A stretch of DNA of 11,294 nucleotides. Origin: Pseudomonadota bacterium. Its GTDB lineage: Bacteria > Pseudomonadota > Alphaproteobacteria > Acetobacterales > Acetobacteraceae. Shown here piece by piece: positions 1 to 7,087 of this stretch. The stretch is taken from NCBI GenBank assembly GCA_021826485.1, contig JAKAZX010000094.1:1-11294 (forward strand), written 5' to 3'. Each line of letters opens with the position of its first letter. The stretch's first letter is position 1. The notes below the pieces were generated by a model, which was not told the DNA's origin, searched no databases, and worked only from the letters and a program-made list of their open reading frames with translations. The position numbers were made by a program, and so were the translations under genes.

Positions 1-2761
1 ATGCCTGCCGGACGCGGGCAAGACGCGGGCCGCCGGCGACGAGCGGGGCTAAGCTCGCGGTCTGCCAGCGCCGCAGGGCGTCCGCGGGATCGCCGCGCGC
101 GCCCGCCGCCTCGCCGTCGAATGCGCCGCGGTTGCCGGTGTCGAGGAAGCTCTCGGCCGGCAGGTTCTCGGCCAGCAGGGCGGCGTGGCGCGGCAGCTCG
201 ATGTGGAAGTAGCGGATGCGCGCCACCGGCCGGCGCGCGACGGTCGCGCCGTTCACCAGATAGCGCACCGGGATCAGCACGCCGTCCAGCAGCACGGCAT
301 GGTCGGGTGACAGGAACAGGTCCCGCTCCGGCCGGCCGGGCGCCATCGCGCCGGCCTCGATGCGGATCGGCCAGACCTCCGCCGGACGCGGATGCGCGGC
401 GCAGTCGATGTCGCGCGAACCGACCCAGATGACCGGGGCGGAGCCGCCATCGACGAGCAGCACGCGGTCCCCCGGCCGCACCGCTTCCACCGGCACGGGG
501 CCGCGCAGGGTCGCGATGCGGGTGCCTTCGGCGAAACAGGCGGCCGAGGCGATCGGCGCGGCCTGCGCCAGTTGGACGGCCTGGACGGCCTGCACCAGCC
601 CCGCCCCCTGCTGGGACGCGGGCAGACCGAGATTGAGCGCGGACTGGTCGAGGATGGCGCTGATCTGCGCCGGCGTCAGGTGCGGGTTGGCCTGGAGCAT
701 CAAGGCGGCGACGGCGGCGGCATTGGGGGCGGCGGCGGAGGTGCCGCTGAACGGCGCGAACCCGGCGACGGATGTGGCGCCGCCCACCGGGGCCAGCAGG
801 TTGGGCTTGACCACCATCTGCGCCGCGGCGAGCGCGCTTCCCGCGCTGCTCAGCAGGAACTCGCCCGGCCCGCTGGCGGAATAATAGTCGGGGAAGGACG
901 AAGACGTCGTGCCGTCAAAAGCCGGCGTGGCCGCAAAATCGATCGCGCCGATCGTGTTCACGCCGGACAGCATGGCATGGCCGATCACGGTGCCGGCATT
1001 GCTGGCCGCGGGATCATCGATGACGCCGCCGGGCGTGCTGCCGCCCCCGGCACTGCCGAACAGCACATATTTGAACTCGGTGCCGGCCGTGAGCGGCCCG
1101 GTGATGGCAAGCTGGTATTGCGTCGTCACCGTGGGCGTCACCGTCAGCGTCACTTCCGGCGCGCTGGCGTTGGCGGTCGATGTCGCCACCAGATTGCCGT
1201 TCGCATCGAACAGCGACATCGACAGCATGTCGGGGACCGTGCCGCCGCCGCTCGGATAGGCCGCCGCCCATTGCAGCGCGATCGTCGTCGTCACGCCGCC
1301 GGTGAGCGTGAGCGTCTGATACGGCGTGCCGTTGTCGAAGATCTGCGCCTGCGCCACCGTCCCGTCGTACAGCGTCGCCGGCTGCGGCGCGTACAGCGCG
1401 TCATAGGATGCGTTGCCGTCATTCCCGGCGGCGGTGAAATAGCTGACGCCATCGGCAATCGCCGCCTGGATCGCCGTGTCCACCGGGCCTGCGATCTGAA
1501 AGAACGGCTCGGCGAAATAGGTCACGTCGTCGACGATCACCTGGCATCCGGCCTGTTGCAGGGCGGTGATCGCGTTGGCGAAATCGGTCAGCGAACTGCC
1601 CGCGCTGGCGAAGTCGATGCTGGCGCCGGGGGCGACCTGATGCACCTCCTCGGCCATCGCCAGGCCTTCGTCGTCGCCGGTGCCGTAATTGCCGCCCGGC
1701 ACGGCGATGCCGCTGGCCGGCAGATAGCCGGCGGCGATGGCGGCGCTGATCTGGGTCGGGTCGAGGCTGGTGGAAATGATCCCGACCGTTACCCCCGCAC
1801 CCGTGATCGGCGTTCCGTTCGTCGTCGTCACTTCGCTGCGCGCGGTGTTCGCCTGCATCGCCTGATCGGGACCGTCGATCGTGTAGTTGATGCGCGGCTG
1901 CGTGCCGGCGCCTTCGATCAGGGTGCCGCCCGCGCCGTCGGTCGCCGTCGTCAGCGTGGCGGTCGCCGGCCCCTGGATGGCGAGCTCGGCGACCACGCTG
2001 CCCTGGTAGGTGACGGTCGCGACGCCCGTGGAAGCATCGTAGCTGACCGCATCGGCGGTGGTCGCGGTGAGGTCGATCAGGTCGCCGACCTGGAAGTTCT
2101 CGATCGTGCCGGTATAGGTCCACGGATCGCCCAGCAGCAGCCGGCCGCCGACATCGGTGAAATCGACGTTCTGCGCGCTCGGCGCGGCCCCGGATTGCAG
2201 ATTGAGCGAGCTGTAGAGGCCGATCTGGAAGGCGCCCGTGCCGGTCAGCGTGCCGCCCGCCTCCACCTCGAACGCGGCATGCGCCTGCACCACCGTCCCG
2301 TCGTTGATGAAATCGCCGCCGGCACCGATGGTGATGGTGGCCTGGTTGCTGAGTTCGGCGGTCAGATCGACGGCGCCGCCGGCCACCGCCATCTGCGCCC
2401 CATCCAGCAGCAGCAGGGCGCCGCCATTGTCGTGCGCCGTGGTGTTGGCGATCGTGAGCGTGCCGGACGCCACGTCGATCGTGCCGGCATCGCCGGCGGT
2501 GCCGGCAACCGTGAAATCGGCACTGGCCGGCACGGCGAGATCGATGGTGAATTGATTGCCGAGTTCGAGACGGTTGGCGGCGATCAGGCTAGCCGGCCCG
2601 GCGAGCTGCACGCTGACCGCGTCCAGGCTGGCGTTGTTGGCGAATTCGACGGTTCCCGCCGCGATCCATGCGGCATCGCCGGGCTGGGGCGCGACGCCGC
2701 CGGCCCATTGCGACGGATCAGTCCAGCTTCCGGAGCTGCCGCTCCAGGTCCGCGTGGTCAT
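1..2761 (-). CDS. Subtilase-like (S8/S53-type) protein with N-terminal beta region and C-terminal Hint_2 domain (3' end off window)
   Basis: The reading frame is open for 920 codons from ATG 2761-2759 to the left edge; the stop lies outside. AGGAG sits 3 nt before the ATG. Residues 1-40 are Trp/Gly-rich, of the kind that opens many large alphaproteobacterial surface proteins. A beta-rich stretch follows to about 215. Residues 218-283 form a module with GDLIDL and DGAGGT motifs, seen in such adhesins. Residues 300-710 form a subtilase core: oxyanion AAGND (Asn447), VDDVTYF (411-416), and nucleophile GTSAAAP (Ser675). The His helix reads DEGLAM with Glu365 at the His position, as in sedolisins, and the first Asp motif reads VGIISTSLD, without the usual DTG/SDS Asp. 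From Cys742 (CFAEGTRIAT) a Hint_2 domain runs to the edge, with SPDH (His821). The protein probably ends just past the window. No classical signal peptide is visible. It is probably a secreted or surface protein; protease activity is uncertain. Confidence 0.9.
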   Translation of the reverse strand, partial: MTTRTWSGSSGSWTDPSQWAGGVAPQPGDAAWIAAGTVEFANNASLDAVSVQLAGPASLIAANRLELGNQFTIDLAVPASADFTVAGTAGDAGTIDVASGTLTIANTTAHDNGGALLLLDGAQMAVAGGAVDLTAELSNQATITIGAGGDFINDGTVVQAHAAFEVEAGGTLTGTGAFQIGLYSSLNLQSGAAPSAQNVDFTDVGGRLLLGDPWTYTGTIENFQVGDLIDLTATTADAVSYDASTGVATVTYQGSVVAELAIQGPATATLTTATDGAGGTLIEGAGTQPRINYTIDGPDQAMQANTARSEVTTTNGTPITGAGVTVGIISTSLDPTQISAAIAAGYLPASGIAVPGGNYGTGDDEGLAMAEEVHQVAPGASIDFASAGSSLTDFANAITALQQAGCQVIVDDVTYFAEPFFQIAGPVDTAIQAAIADGVSYFTAAGNDGNASYDALYAPQPATLYDGTVAQAQIFDNGTPYQTLTLTGGVTTTIALQWAAAYPSGGGTVPDMLSMSLFDANGNLVATSTANASAPEVTLTVTPTVTTQYQLAITGPLTAGTEFKYVLFGSAGGGSTPGGVIDDPAASNAGTVIGHAMLSGVNTIGAIDFAATPAFDGTTSSSFPDYYSASGPGEFLLSSAGSALAAAQMVVKPNLLAPVGGATSVAGFAPFSGTSAAAPNAAAVAALMLQANPHLTPAQISAILDQSALNLGLPASQQGAGLVQAVQAVQLAQAAPIASAACFAEGTRIATLRGPVPVEAVRPGDRVLLVDGGSAPVIWVGSRDIDCAAHPRPAEVWPIRIEAGAMAPGRPERDLFLSPDHAVLLDGVLIPVRYLVNGATVARRPVARIRYFHIELPRHAALLAENLPAESFLDTGNRGAFDGEAAGARGDPADALRRWQTASLAPLVAGGPRLARVRQA

Positions 2762-3056
2762 CCGCTCCTGCCGCCTCGCTGCGCCGCCTCCGCAATGATA
2801 GCGGCTGACGTTTCGAATTCAAGATGCTCACGCGCCCGGCACGTCGCATTGGACAGAAGCCGAGGGCAGACACTCCTTCAAGTAACGTTTTCTCGCTCGC
2901 GACGCGCATTGCCCCCGATGTCTGACAACTTGCGCGTGCCGACGCGCCACAATTTGCCGTCCTGCATCTGACGACTGCGGCGACCTTGTGGGGAACGGCG
3001 GTCGATGTCATGTGAGAAGCGGATCGGCCCGATCCGGCAGCGACGAAGGATTAATG
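2762..3056. other. Divergent intergenic region between the subtilase-Hint gene and the aminopeptidase gene
   Basis: These 295 bp carry no convincing gene; the short frames here are shadows or upstream extensions. Both flanking genes read outwards, so promoters for both should lie inside. I could not assign a clear -35/-10 pair on either strand. Visible structure: a perfect 17-bp inverted repeat at 3020-3036, and a smaller one (GCGCGT, 4-nt loop, ACGCGC) at 2932-2947. AAGGA at 3046-3050 serves the aminopeptidase, and AGGAG at 2765-2769 (minus strand) serves the subtilase. Confidence 0.6.
3020..3036. promoter_or_regulatory. Perfect 8-bp inverted repeat, candidate operator
   Basis: The sequence CGGATCGG-C-CCGATCCG is a perfect dyad with 8-bp arms and a single central base. 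It ends 9 bp before the AAGGA ribosome binding site of the aminopeptidase gene. No T-tract follows, so it is not a terminator. It could be a regulator site or a small hairpin in the 5' leader. No binding protein can be named from the sequence. Confidence 0.35.
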
Positions 3057-4469
3057 ATGCTCGACCCTGTCCTACCCTGTGTCCGGGCGCATGCGGCGAC
3101 CCGCAGACTGCATCCGGTGCGACCGGATGGGCTGGCATCGTTACTGGCCGAACTGCCGCCGGATCAGGCCGCGTTCCTGCGCGAGGCCGCCTTCACCGGC
3201 CGCAGCGGCGAGCTTGTGCTGCTGCCCGGACCGCAGGGGCTCAGCGGCGCCGCATTCGGCTTGGGCACGGATCGTTCCCCACACGTCTTCGGTGATCTGC
3301 CGTTCCGGCTGCCGCCGGGCGAGGCCTGGGAACTGACGCGGGGCGATTACGACCCGGACGGCGCGGTGCTGGGATGGTGCCTGGGCGCCTATCGCTACGG
3401 CACGTTCAAGGCGCCGAAGCGTCCCCCGGCCCAGCTTGCGCTGACCGCGCCGCATGCGGCGGCGCTGGCCGAGGCGGCGGCGATCTGGATGGTCCGTGAC
3501 CTGATCAACACGCCCGCGAACCTGCTCGGCCCGGCGGAACTGGCCGATGCCACGCTGGCGCTGGCCGCGCGGTACGGGGCGCGATCCGTCCGCATCGCCG
3601 GCGCGCAGCTCGCCGCGGACTATCCGGCAGTGGCGGCCGTGGGGGCGGGCGCCGAGCGCGGTCCGGTGGTCGCCGGATTCGACTGGCAGGGCAGCGGCGC
3701 GGATGCGTCCAGCCCGCTGGTCGCGCTGTGCGGCAAGGGCATCTGCTTCGATTCCGGCGGCTACGACATCAAGCCTGCCGACGGCATGCTGCGCATGAAG
3801 AAGGACATGGGCGGCGCCGCCACCGTCCTGGGCATCGCGCGGATCATTATGCAGACCGACCTGCCGCTGCGCCTGATGGTGCGGATCGGCTGCGCGGAGA
3901 ACAGCATTTCCGGCAGCGCCATGCGCCCGCTGGACGTGATCCGCACCCGCCGCGGCCTGTCGGTGGAGATCGGCAACACCGATGCCGAAGGCCGCCTGGT
4001 GCTGGCGGACCTGCTGGCCGAGGCGTGCGACGCGTCGCCGGCGCTGCTGATCGACTGCGCGACGCTGACCGGGGCGGCGCGCGCCGCCCTCGGCCCCGAT
4101 CTGCCGGCGATGTTCGCCTCCCACACCGACTGGGCCGCCCGCGTCGAGGCGGCAGCCACGGCCGTGCATGATCCGGTGTGGCGGCTGCCGTTATGGGACG
4201 GTTACGATCCCTGGCTTGACAGCACCGTTGCCGATCTCAACAACATTGCCTCCCGTCCGTTCGCCGGCGCGATCGTTGCGGCCCTGTTCCTGCGCCGGTT
4301 CATTACGCCCGGCACCCCTTGGCTGCATTTTGATCTCTACGCCTGGAATGATTCGACACGCCCCGGACGCCCCGAAGGCGGGGAAGCGATGGCGCTGCGA
4401 GCGCTCTGTTCCATGTTGAAAAACACGCACGTCTTTATGGGAGGCGACCGGAACAGGCCGGTAACGTGA
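3057..4469 (+). CDS. M17 leucyl aminopeptidase family protein
   Basis: This is a cytosolic metallo-exopeptidase that removes N-terminal residues from peptides, using two divalent metal ions; in the M17 family it usually works as a hexamer. All catalytic residues are present at the spacing of E. coli PepA. Metal ligands are Lys227, Asp232, Asp250, Asp309 and Glu311; catalytic residues are Lys239 and Arg313. The signature NTDAEGRL is at 307-314. The 470-residue length fits the family. ATG 3057 is chosen because AAGGA (3046-3050) lies 6 nt upstream; ATG 3054 directly before it is an alternative, and the GTG at 2988 lacks support. The N-terminal domain is shorter than in PepA, so a DNA-binding role like that of PepA should not be assumed. 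The last 16 residues, after the usual C-terminal region, look like a poorly conserved tail. The gene is divergent from the subtilase gene and 138 bp upstream of the MarR gene. Substrate preference cannot be read from the sequence. Confidence 0.93.
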   Translation: MLDPVLPCVRAHAATRRLHPVRPDGLASLLAELPPDQAAFLREAAFTGRSGELVLLPGPQGLSGAAFGLGTDRSPHVFGDLPFRLPPGEAWELTRGDYDPDGAVLGWCLGAYRYGTFKAPKRPPAQLALTAPHAAALAEAAAIWMVRDLINTPANLLGPAELADATLALAARYGARSVRIAGAQLAADYPAVAAVGAGAERGPVVAGFDWQGSGADASSPLVALCGKGICFDSGGYDIKPADGMLRMKKDMGGAATVLGIARIIMQTDLPLRLMVRIGCAENSISGSAMRPLDVIRTRRGLSVEIGNTDAEGRLVLADLLAEACDASPALLIDCATLTGAARAALGPDLPAMFASHTDWAARVEAAATAVHDPVWRLPLWDGYDPWLDSTVADLNNIASRPFAGAIVAALFLRRFITPGTPWLHFDLYAWNDSTRPGRPEGGEAMALRALCSMLKNTHVFMGGDRNRPVT

Positions 4470-4528
4470 TCGGGATTATCAAGGAACCCAGGAATAGCCT
4501 TAGAAGTTGTATTAACGCGACGCGGGAC

Positions 4529-4566
4529 CGATTCGGGTTCGACCGCCTCGCGTGCTTCGCGAATCG
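4529..4566. promoter_or_regulatory. Inverted repeat upstream of the MarR gene, candidate operator
   Basis: CGATTCG (4529-4535) is matched by CGAATCG (4560-4566) across 24 nt, and a nested TCGCG/CGCGA dyad occupies 4548-4562. The site lies 41 bp upstream of the MarR start codon. MarR proteins often bind inverted repeats in their own promoters, so autoregulation is possible. In GC-rich DNA repeats of this size also arise by chance. Confidence 0.25.
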
Positions 4567-4607
4567 AATCGGGATTTCTCCCGTTGTTGGATAGAGAGGA
4601 AGTAACG

Positions 4608-5003
4608 ATGGCAACACCCCCCACCGCCGACCAGTTGGTGGCAATCCTGCGCGATACGATCGTCGCCCTGGTCCGCCGTGACGGCCCCGATCTGTCGGCG
4701 CGGCAGCTTGGCGTTTTCCTGACCTGCTATCTGCAGGACGGCGCCCATACGGTGCGCGGCCTGGCTGCCGATCTGAACGTATCGAAGCCGGCGATCACGC
4801 GCGCGCTCGACCGTCTCGGCGAGCTCGATCTGGCGCGGCGCAAGGTCGATCCGATGGACCGGCGCAGCGTGCTGGTGCAGCGCACGCTGAAGGGCACCGC
4901 CTTCCTGCGTGACCTGCGCAGCATCATGACCGAGGCCGTGACCACGTCGAAGAAGTCGGTGCCGGCCGAAGGCAACGCATCGCGCAAGGCGGCCACGGCC
5001 TGA
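4608..5003 (+). CDS. MarR-family winged-helix transcriptional regulator
   Basis: This 131-residue protein has the MarR winged-helix core. The recognition helix lies at about 58-70 (VSKPAITRALDRL) and the wing at about 81-93, with the typical DPMDRRS turn. MarR proteins act as dimers, usually repressing a nearby gene until a small ligand, often an aromatic compound or oxidant, releases them. ATG 4608 is chosen because of the strong GAGAGGAAG ribosome binding site 5-7 nt upstream; an upstream TTG at 4584 is not needed. The N-terminal dimerisation helices are shorter than in classical MarR proteins of about 140-150 residues, and the Lys/Ala-rich tail looks disordered. It follows the aminopeptidase gene on the same strand but with a 138 bp gap, so it may have its own promoter. 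Neither its target nor its ligand can be inferred from neighbours. Confidence 0.88.
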   Translation: MATPPTADQLVAILRDTIVALVRRDGPDLSARQLGVFLTCYLQDGAHTVRGLAADLNVSKPAITRALDRLGELDLARRKVDPMDRRSVLVQRTLKGTAFLRDLRSIMTEAVTTSKKSVPAEGNASRKAATA

Positions 5004-5030
5004 ACCGTCCGATGGCCGGCTGGATTCGCC

Positions 5031-5639
5031 TCAGGGCACCGGCACGTCGGTGATCCGGCACAGGTCGGCGCGCCGCTGTTCCAGCGCCTTGTGGTCGGCG
5101 AACACGACGCGCATGTCGTACAGGCACTGATCGCCGCGGGTGATGCGCACGACGGTTGCCGCCCCGGCCGGCAGCCCGTCCGCCGGCAGGCGGTTGCGCC
5201 CCCATCCGGCGGTTCCCGAGGGGGTGACGTAAAGCTCCCTGATCGCGACCGGGCCGCGATCGATCAGCCGGAACGAAGGATCGTTCTGATCCTTCACCAG
5301 CGTCCGCTCCGGCCCGCCGACCGCCACGGCATCGAGCGTGCAGGTGTTCAGGCCGCGCCGTTCCTCCGTCTGCCGGTTCTCGAACACCACCTTGATGTCG
5401 AGGATGCAGTTGCCGTCGGGCTTGCGGCGCACCGAGAAGGTGCCGCCGGGCGGCACCGTCCCGTGCAGCAGCCGGTTGCGGCCCCAGTTTGGATCGCCCC
5501 CCGGCGTCACGTAGATCTCCCGGATCGGCGTGGTGCCGCGGTTGACCAGATTGAACGACGGATCGCTCGGGTTCTGGGCGACGGCGGGGGTGGCGATCAG
5601 CAGGGCGGCGAGCGCGGTGCGCGGCAGGCGAAGGGACAT
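5031..5639 (-). CDS. Secreted protein with two tandem Cys-containing modules, unknown function
   Basis: This 202-residue protein starts with a clear Sec signal peptide: Arg residues, a hydrophobic stretch (8-20), and a likely cleavage after AVA at about residue 21. The mature part is two copies of one module offset by exactly 94 residues. DPSF is at 26 and 120, IYVTP/LYVTP at 42 and 136, WGRNRL at 52 and 146, and the cysteine pairs are 78/100 and 172/194. Over the first 32 residues the copies share about 21 identities. The cysteine pairs could form one disulfide per module in the periplasm. Start ATG 5639 has AAGGA 7 nt upstream. The gene lies 44 bp downstream of dctA on the same strand and may be cotranscribed; it converges with the MarR gene across 27 bp. 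Similar modules occur in hypothetical proteins of Acetobacteraceae as far as I recall, without a known role. No enzyme motif is visible. Confidence 0.85.
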   Translation of the reverse strand: MSLRLPRTALAALLIATPAVAQNPSDPSFNLVNRGTTPIREIYVTPGGDPNWGRNRLLHGTVPPGGTFSVRRKPDGNCILDIKVVFENRQTEERRGLNTCTLDAVAVGGPERTLVKDQNDPSFRLIDRGPVAIRELYVTPSGTAGWGRNRLPADGLPAGAATVVRITRGDQCLYDMRVVFADHKALEQRRADLCRITDVPVP

Positions 5640-5683
5640 GGCGCAGTCCTTGACGCGGGCGGCATCGGGTGGACGGTACGCGG

Positions 5684-6964
5684 CTACTCCGCCGGCAGCG
5701 CCGCGACCGGTTCGCCGGCCAATGCCCGATTGGCGGCGGCGACGTCCAGTTGCTTCTCCCACCATGCGACGAACACGGTGGCGACGGAGTTGCCGAACAG
5801 GTTGGTGATGGCCCGCGCCTCGCTCATGAAGCGGTCGATCGCCAGCACCAGCACGATGCCGGTCACCGGAACCTTGCCGTTCAGCGTGGCAAGCGTTGCC
5901 GCGAGCGTGATGAAGCCGCCGCCGGTCACTGCCGCCGCGCCCTTCGATGTCAGCAGCAGCACCGCCAGGATGATCGCGTAGTCGCCCCAGCTCAGCGGAA
6001 TGTTCAGCGCCTGCGCGATGAAGGCGACCGCCATGGTGAAATAGATCGAGGTGCCGTCCAGGTTGAACGCATAGCCCAGCGGCACCACCAGCCCGACCAG
6101 CGGGCGGGCGCAGCCCATCGCCTCCAGCTTGGCCATCAGCGACGGCAAGGCCGCCTCGGAGGAGCTGGTGCCGAGCACGATGAAGAACTCGTCGCGGATA
6201 TAGCGCAGCAGCGGCCACAGCCGCAGGCCGGCGATGCGCATCACCGCCGCCATGACGATGAAGATGAACAGCACGCAGGTGAGGTAGAAGCACAGCATCA
6301 GCTCCCCCAACTGGGCGAGCGCGCCGATGCCGTAGCGGCCGACGGTGAAGCTCATCGCCCCGAAGGCGCCGAGCGGCGCGACGCGCATGATGATCGAGAT
6401 GACGGCGAACAGGGCGGTATTCGCCTCCTCCAGCACGTGCATCAGGCGCTGCCCGCGCTCCCCCAGATGCGACATGCCGATGCCGAACAGCACGGCGAAG
6501 AACAGCACCGGCAGGATGTCGCCCTTGGCGAAGGCGCCGACGATCGTGTCGGGGATGATGGCGAGCAGGAAGTCCGCCACCCCGGGATGCGGGGCGGTGG
6601 TGTATTTCGCCGCCGCCGCGCGATCGAGCGTCGCGGGATCGACGTTCATGCCGCTGCCCGGGGCGACGAGATGCCCGACCGCGAGCCCGATCAGCATGGC
6701 GATCGTGGTCATCACCTCGAAATACACGATCGCCTTCAGCCCGATGCGGCCGACCTCGGCGGTGTCGGTCAGCTTGCCGATGCCGACCACGACGGTGATG
6801 AAGATGATCGGCGCGATCATCATCCGCACCAGCTTCACGAACCCGTCGCCGAACGGCTGCATGGCGACGGCGATGTGCGGAACGAAATGGCCGAGCAGGA
6901 CGCCCGCCACGATGGCGACGAGCACCTGGATATAGAGCGCCTTCGACGCGCGCGTGCCGATCAC
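5684..6964 (-). CDS. dctA: C4-dicarboxylate/cation symporter, DctA type (DAACS family)
   Basis: DctA is an inner-membrane secondary transporter that imports succinate, fumarate and malate with cations, for aerobic growth. The protein aligns along its whole length with E. coli DctA. Visible family motifs, numbered from the chosen start, are the serine-rich GTSSSE re-entrant loop near 265-270, NLDGT at 301-305, SKGAAAVTG at 340-348, and the substrate/cation-binding helix DRFMSEARAITN at 377-388. Eight hydrophobic segments plus two re-entrant loops are expected. Start GTG 6964 is chosen because it has a purine-rich GGGAGGGG site about 6 nt upstream and matches the E. coli N-terminus; an in-frame GTG at 7000 would add 12 residues but lacks a ribosome binding site. 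The length is 426 residues, normal for the family. It is divergent from the FAH-family gene and followed at 44 bp by the duplicated secreted protein. No dctBD two-component genes are in the window. Confidence 0.93.
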   Translation of the reverse strand: MIGTRASKALYIQVLVAIVAGVLLGHFVPHIAVAMQPFGDGFVKLVRMMIAPIIFITVVVGIGKLTDTAEVGRIGLKAIVYFEVMTTIAMLIGLAVGHLVAPGSGMNVDPATLDRAAAAKYTTAPHPGVADFLLAIIPDTIVGAFAKGDILPVLFFAVLFGIGMSHLGERGQRLMHVLEEANTALFAVISIIMRVAPLGAFGAMSFTVGRYGIGALAQLGELMLCFYLTCVLFIFIVMAAVMRIAGLRLWPLLRYIRDEFFIVLGTSSSEAALPSLMAKLEAMGCARPLVGLVVPLGYAFNLDGTSIYFTMAVAFIAQALNIPLSWGDYAIILAVLLLTSKGAAAVTGGGFITLAATLATLNGKVPVTGIVLVLAIDRFMSEARAITNLFGNSVATVFVAWWEKQLDVAAANRALAGEPVAALPAE

Positions 6965-7030
6965 GTCCGGCCCCTCCCCCGCTGCGCGTCCATTAAGCAC
7001 CGGCCGCCGGGGGGCGGCAATCGGATGTCC

Positions 7031-7065
7031 TTGCGCGCGCGACCATCGCCGCTATCGTCGCGCAA
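7031..7065. promoter_or_regulatory. Inverted repeat overlapping a weak candidate promoter for the FAH-family gene
   Basis: TTGCGCG (7031-7037) and CGCGCAA (7059-7065) form a perfect 7-bp inverted repeat around a 21-nt centre, in the 123 bp divergent region between dctA and the hydrolase gene. The same stretch can be read as TTGCGC, 16 nt, TATCGT (7053-7058), a weak sigma-70-like pair pointing at the hydrolase, with a start about 20 nt before its ATG. A regulator bound here could control one or both divergent genes. Both readings are speculative. Confidence 0.3.
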
Positions 7066-7087
7066 ACCCGAGCGACAGGACCGCGCC

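Noticed and set aside
1419..2123. 234-codon Arg/His-rich minus-strand frame inside the subtilase gene
   Set aside because: It is out of frame with the subtilase-Hint reading frame, which is continuous from 2761 to the left edge; composition is typical of a shadow.
2..2761. Possible frameshift or pseudogene state of the subtilase-Hint gene
   Set aside because: The start, Glu365, Asn447, Ser675, Cys742 and His821 all fall in one frame with no stop, so the gene appears intact within the window.
392..2971. 859-codon open frame on the plus strand across the subtilase-Hint gene
   Set aside because: Its translation is Arg/Gly/His-rich low-complexity sequence without domains. It is an antisense shadow of a GC-rich gene whose minus-strand frame has clear family motifs.
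4440..4475. CCGG-rich hairpin at the end of the aminopeptidase gene as a terminator
   Set aside because: The stem is only 4-5 bp, partly within the coding end, and no T-run follows.
5640..6293. Minus-strand extension that would fuse dctA-region sequence to the duplicated secreted protein
   Set aside because: It lies in the wrong frame for DctA, and ATG 5639 begins a clear signal peptide with its own ribosome binding site.
6994..7000. GTG 7000 as the dctA start
   Set aside because: There is no ribosome binding site before it, whereas GTG 6964 has a purine-rich site and gives the usual DctA N-terminus.
5669..7087. In-frame upstream extension of the hydrolase gene (about 473 codons, antisense to dctA)
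   Set aside because: The FAH-family protein starts normally at ATG 7088 with a ribosome binding site. The upstream part is antisense to dctA and has the charged composition of a shadow frame.
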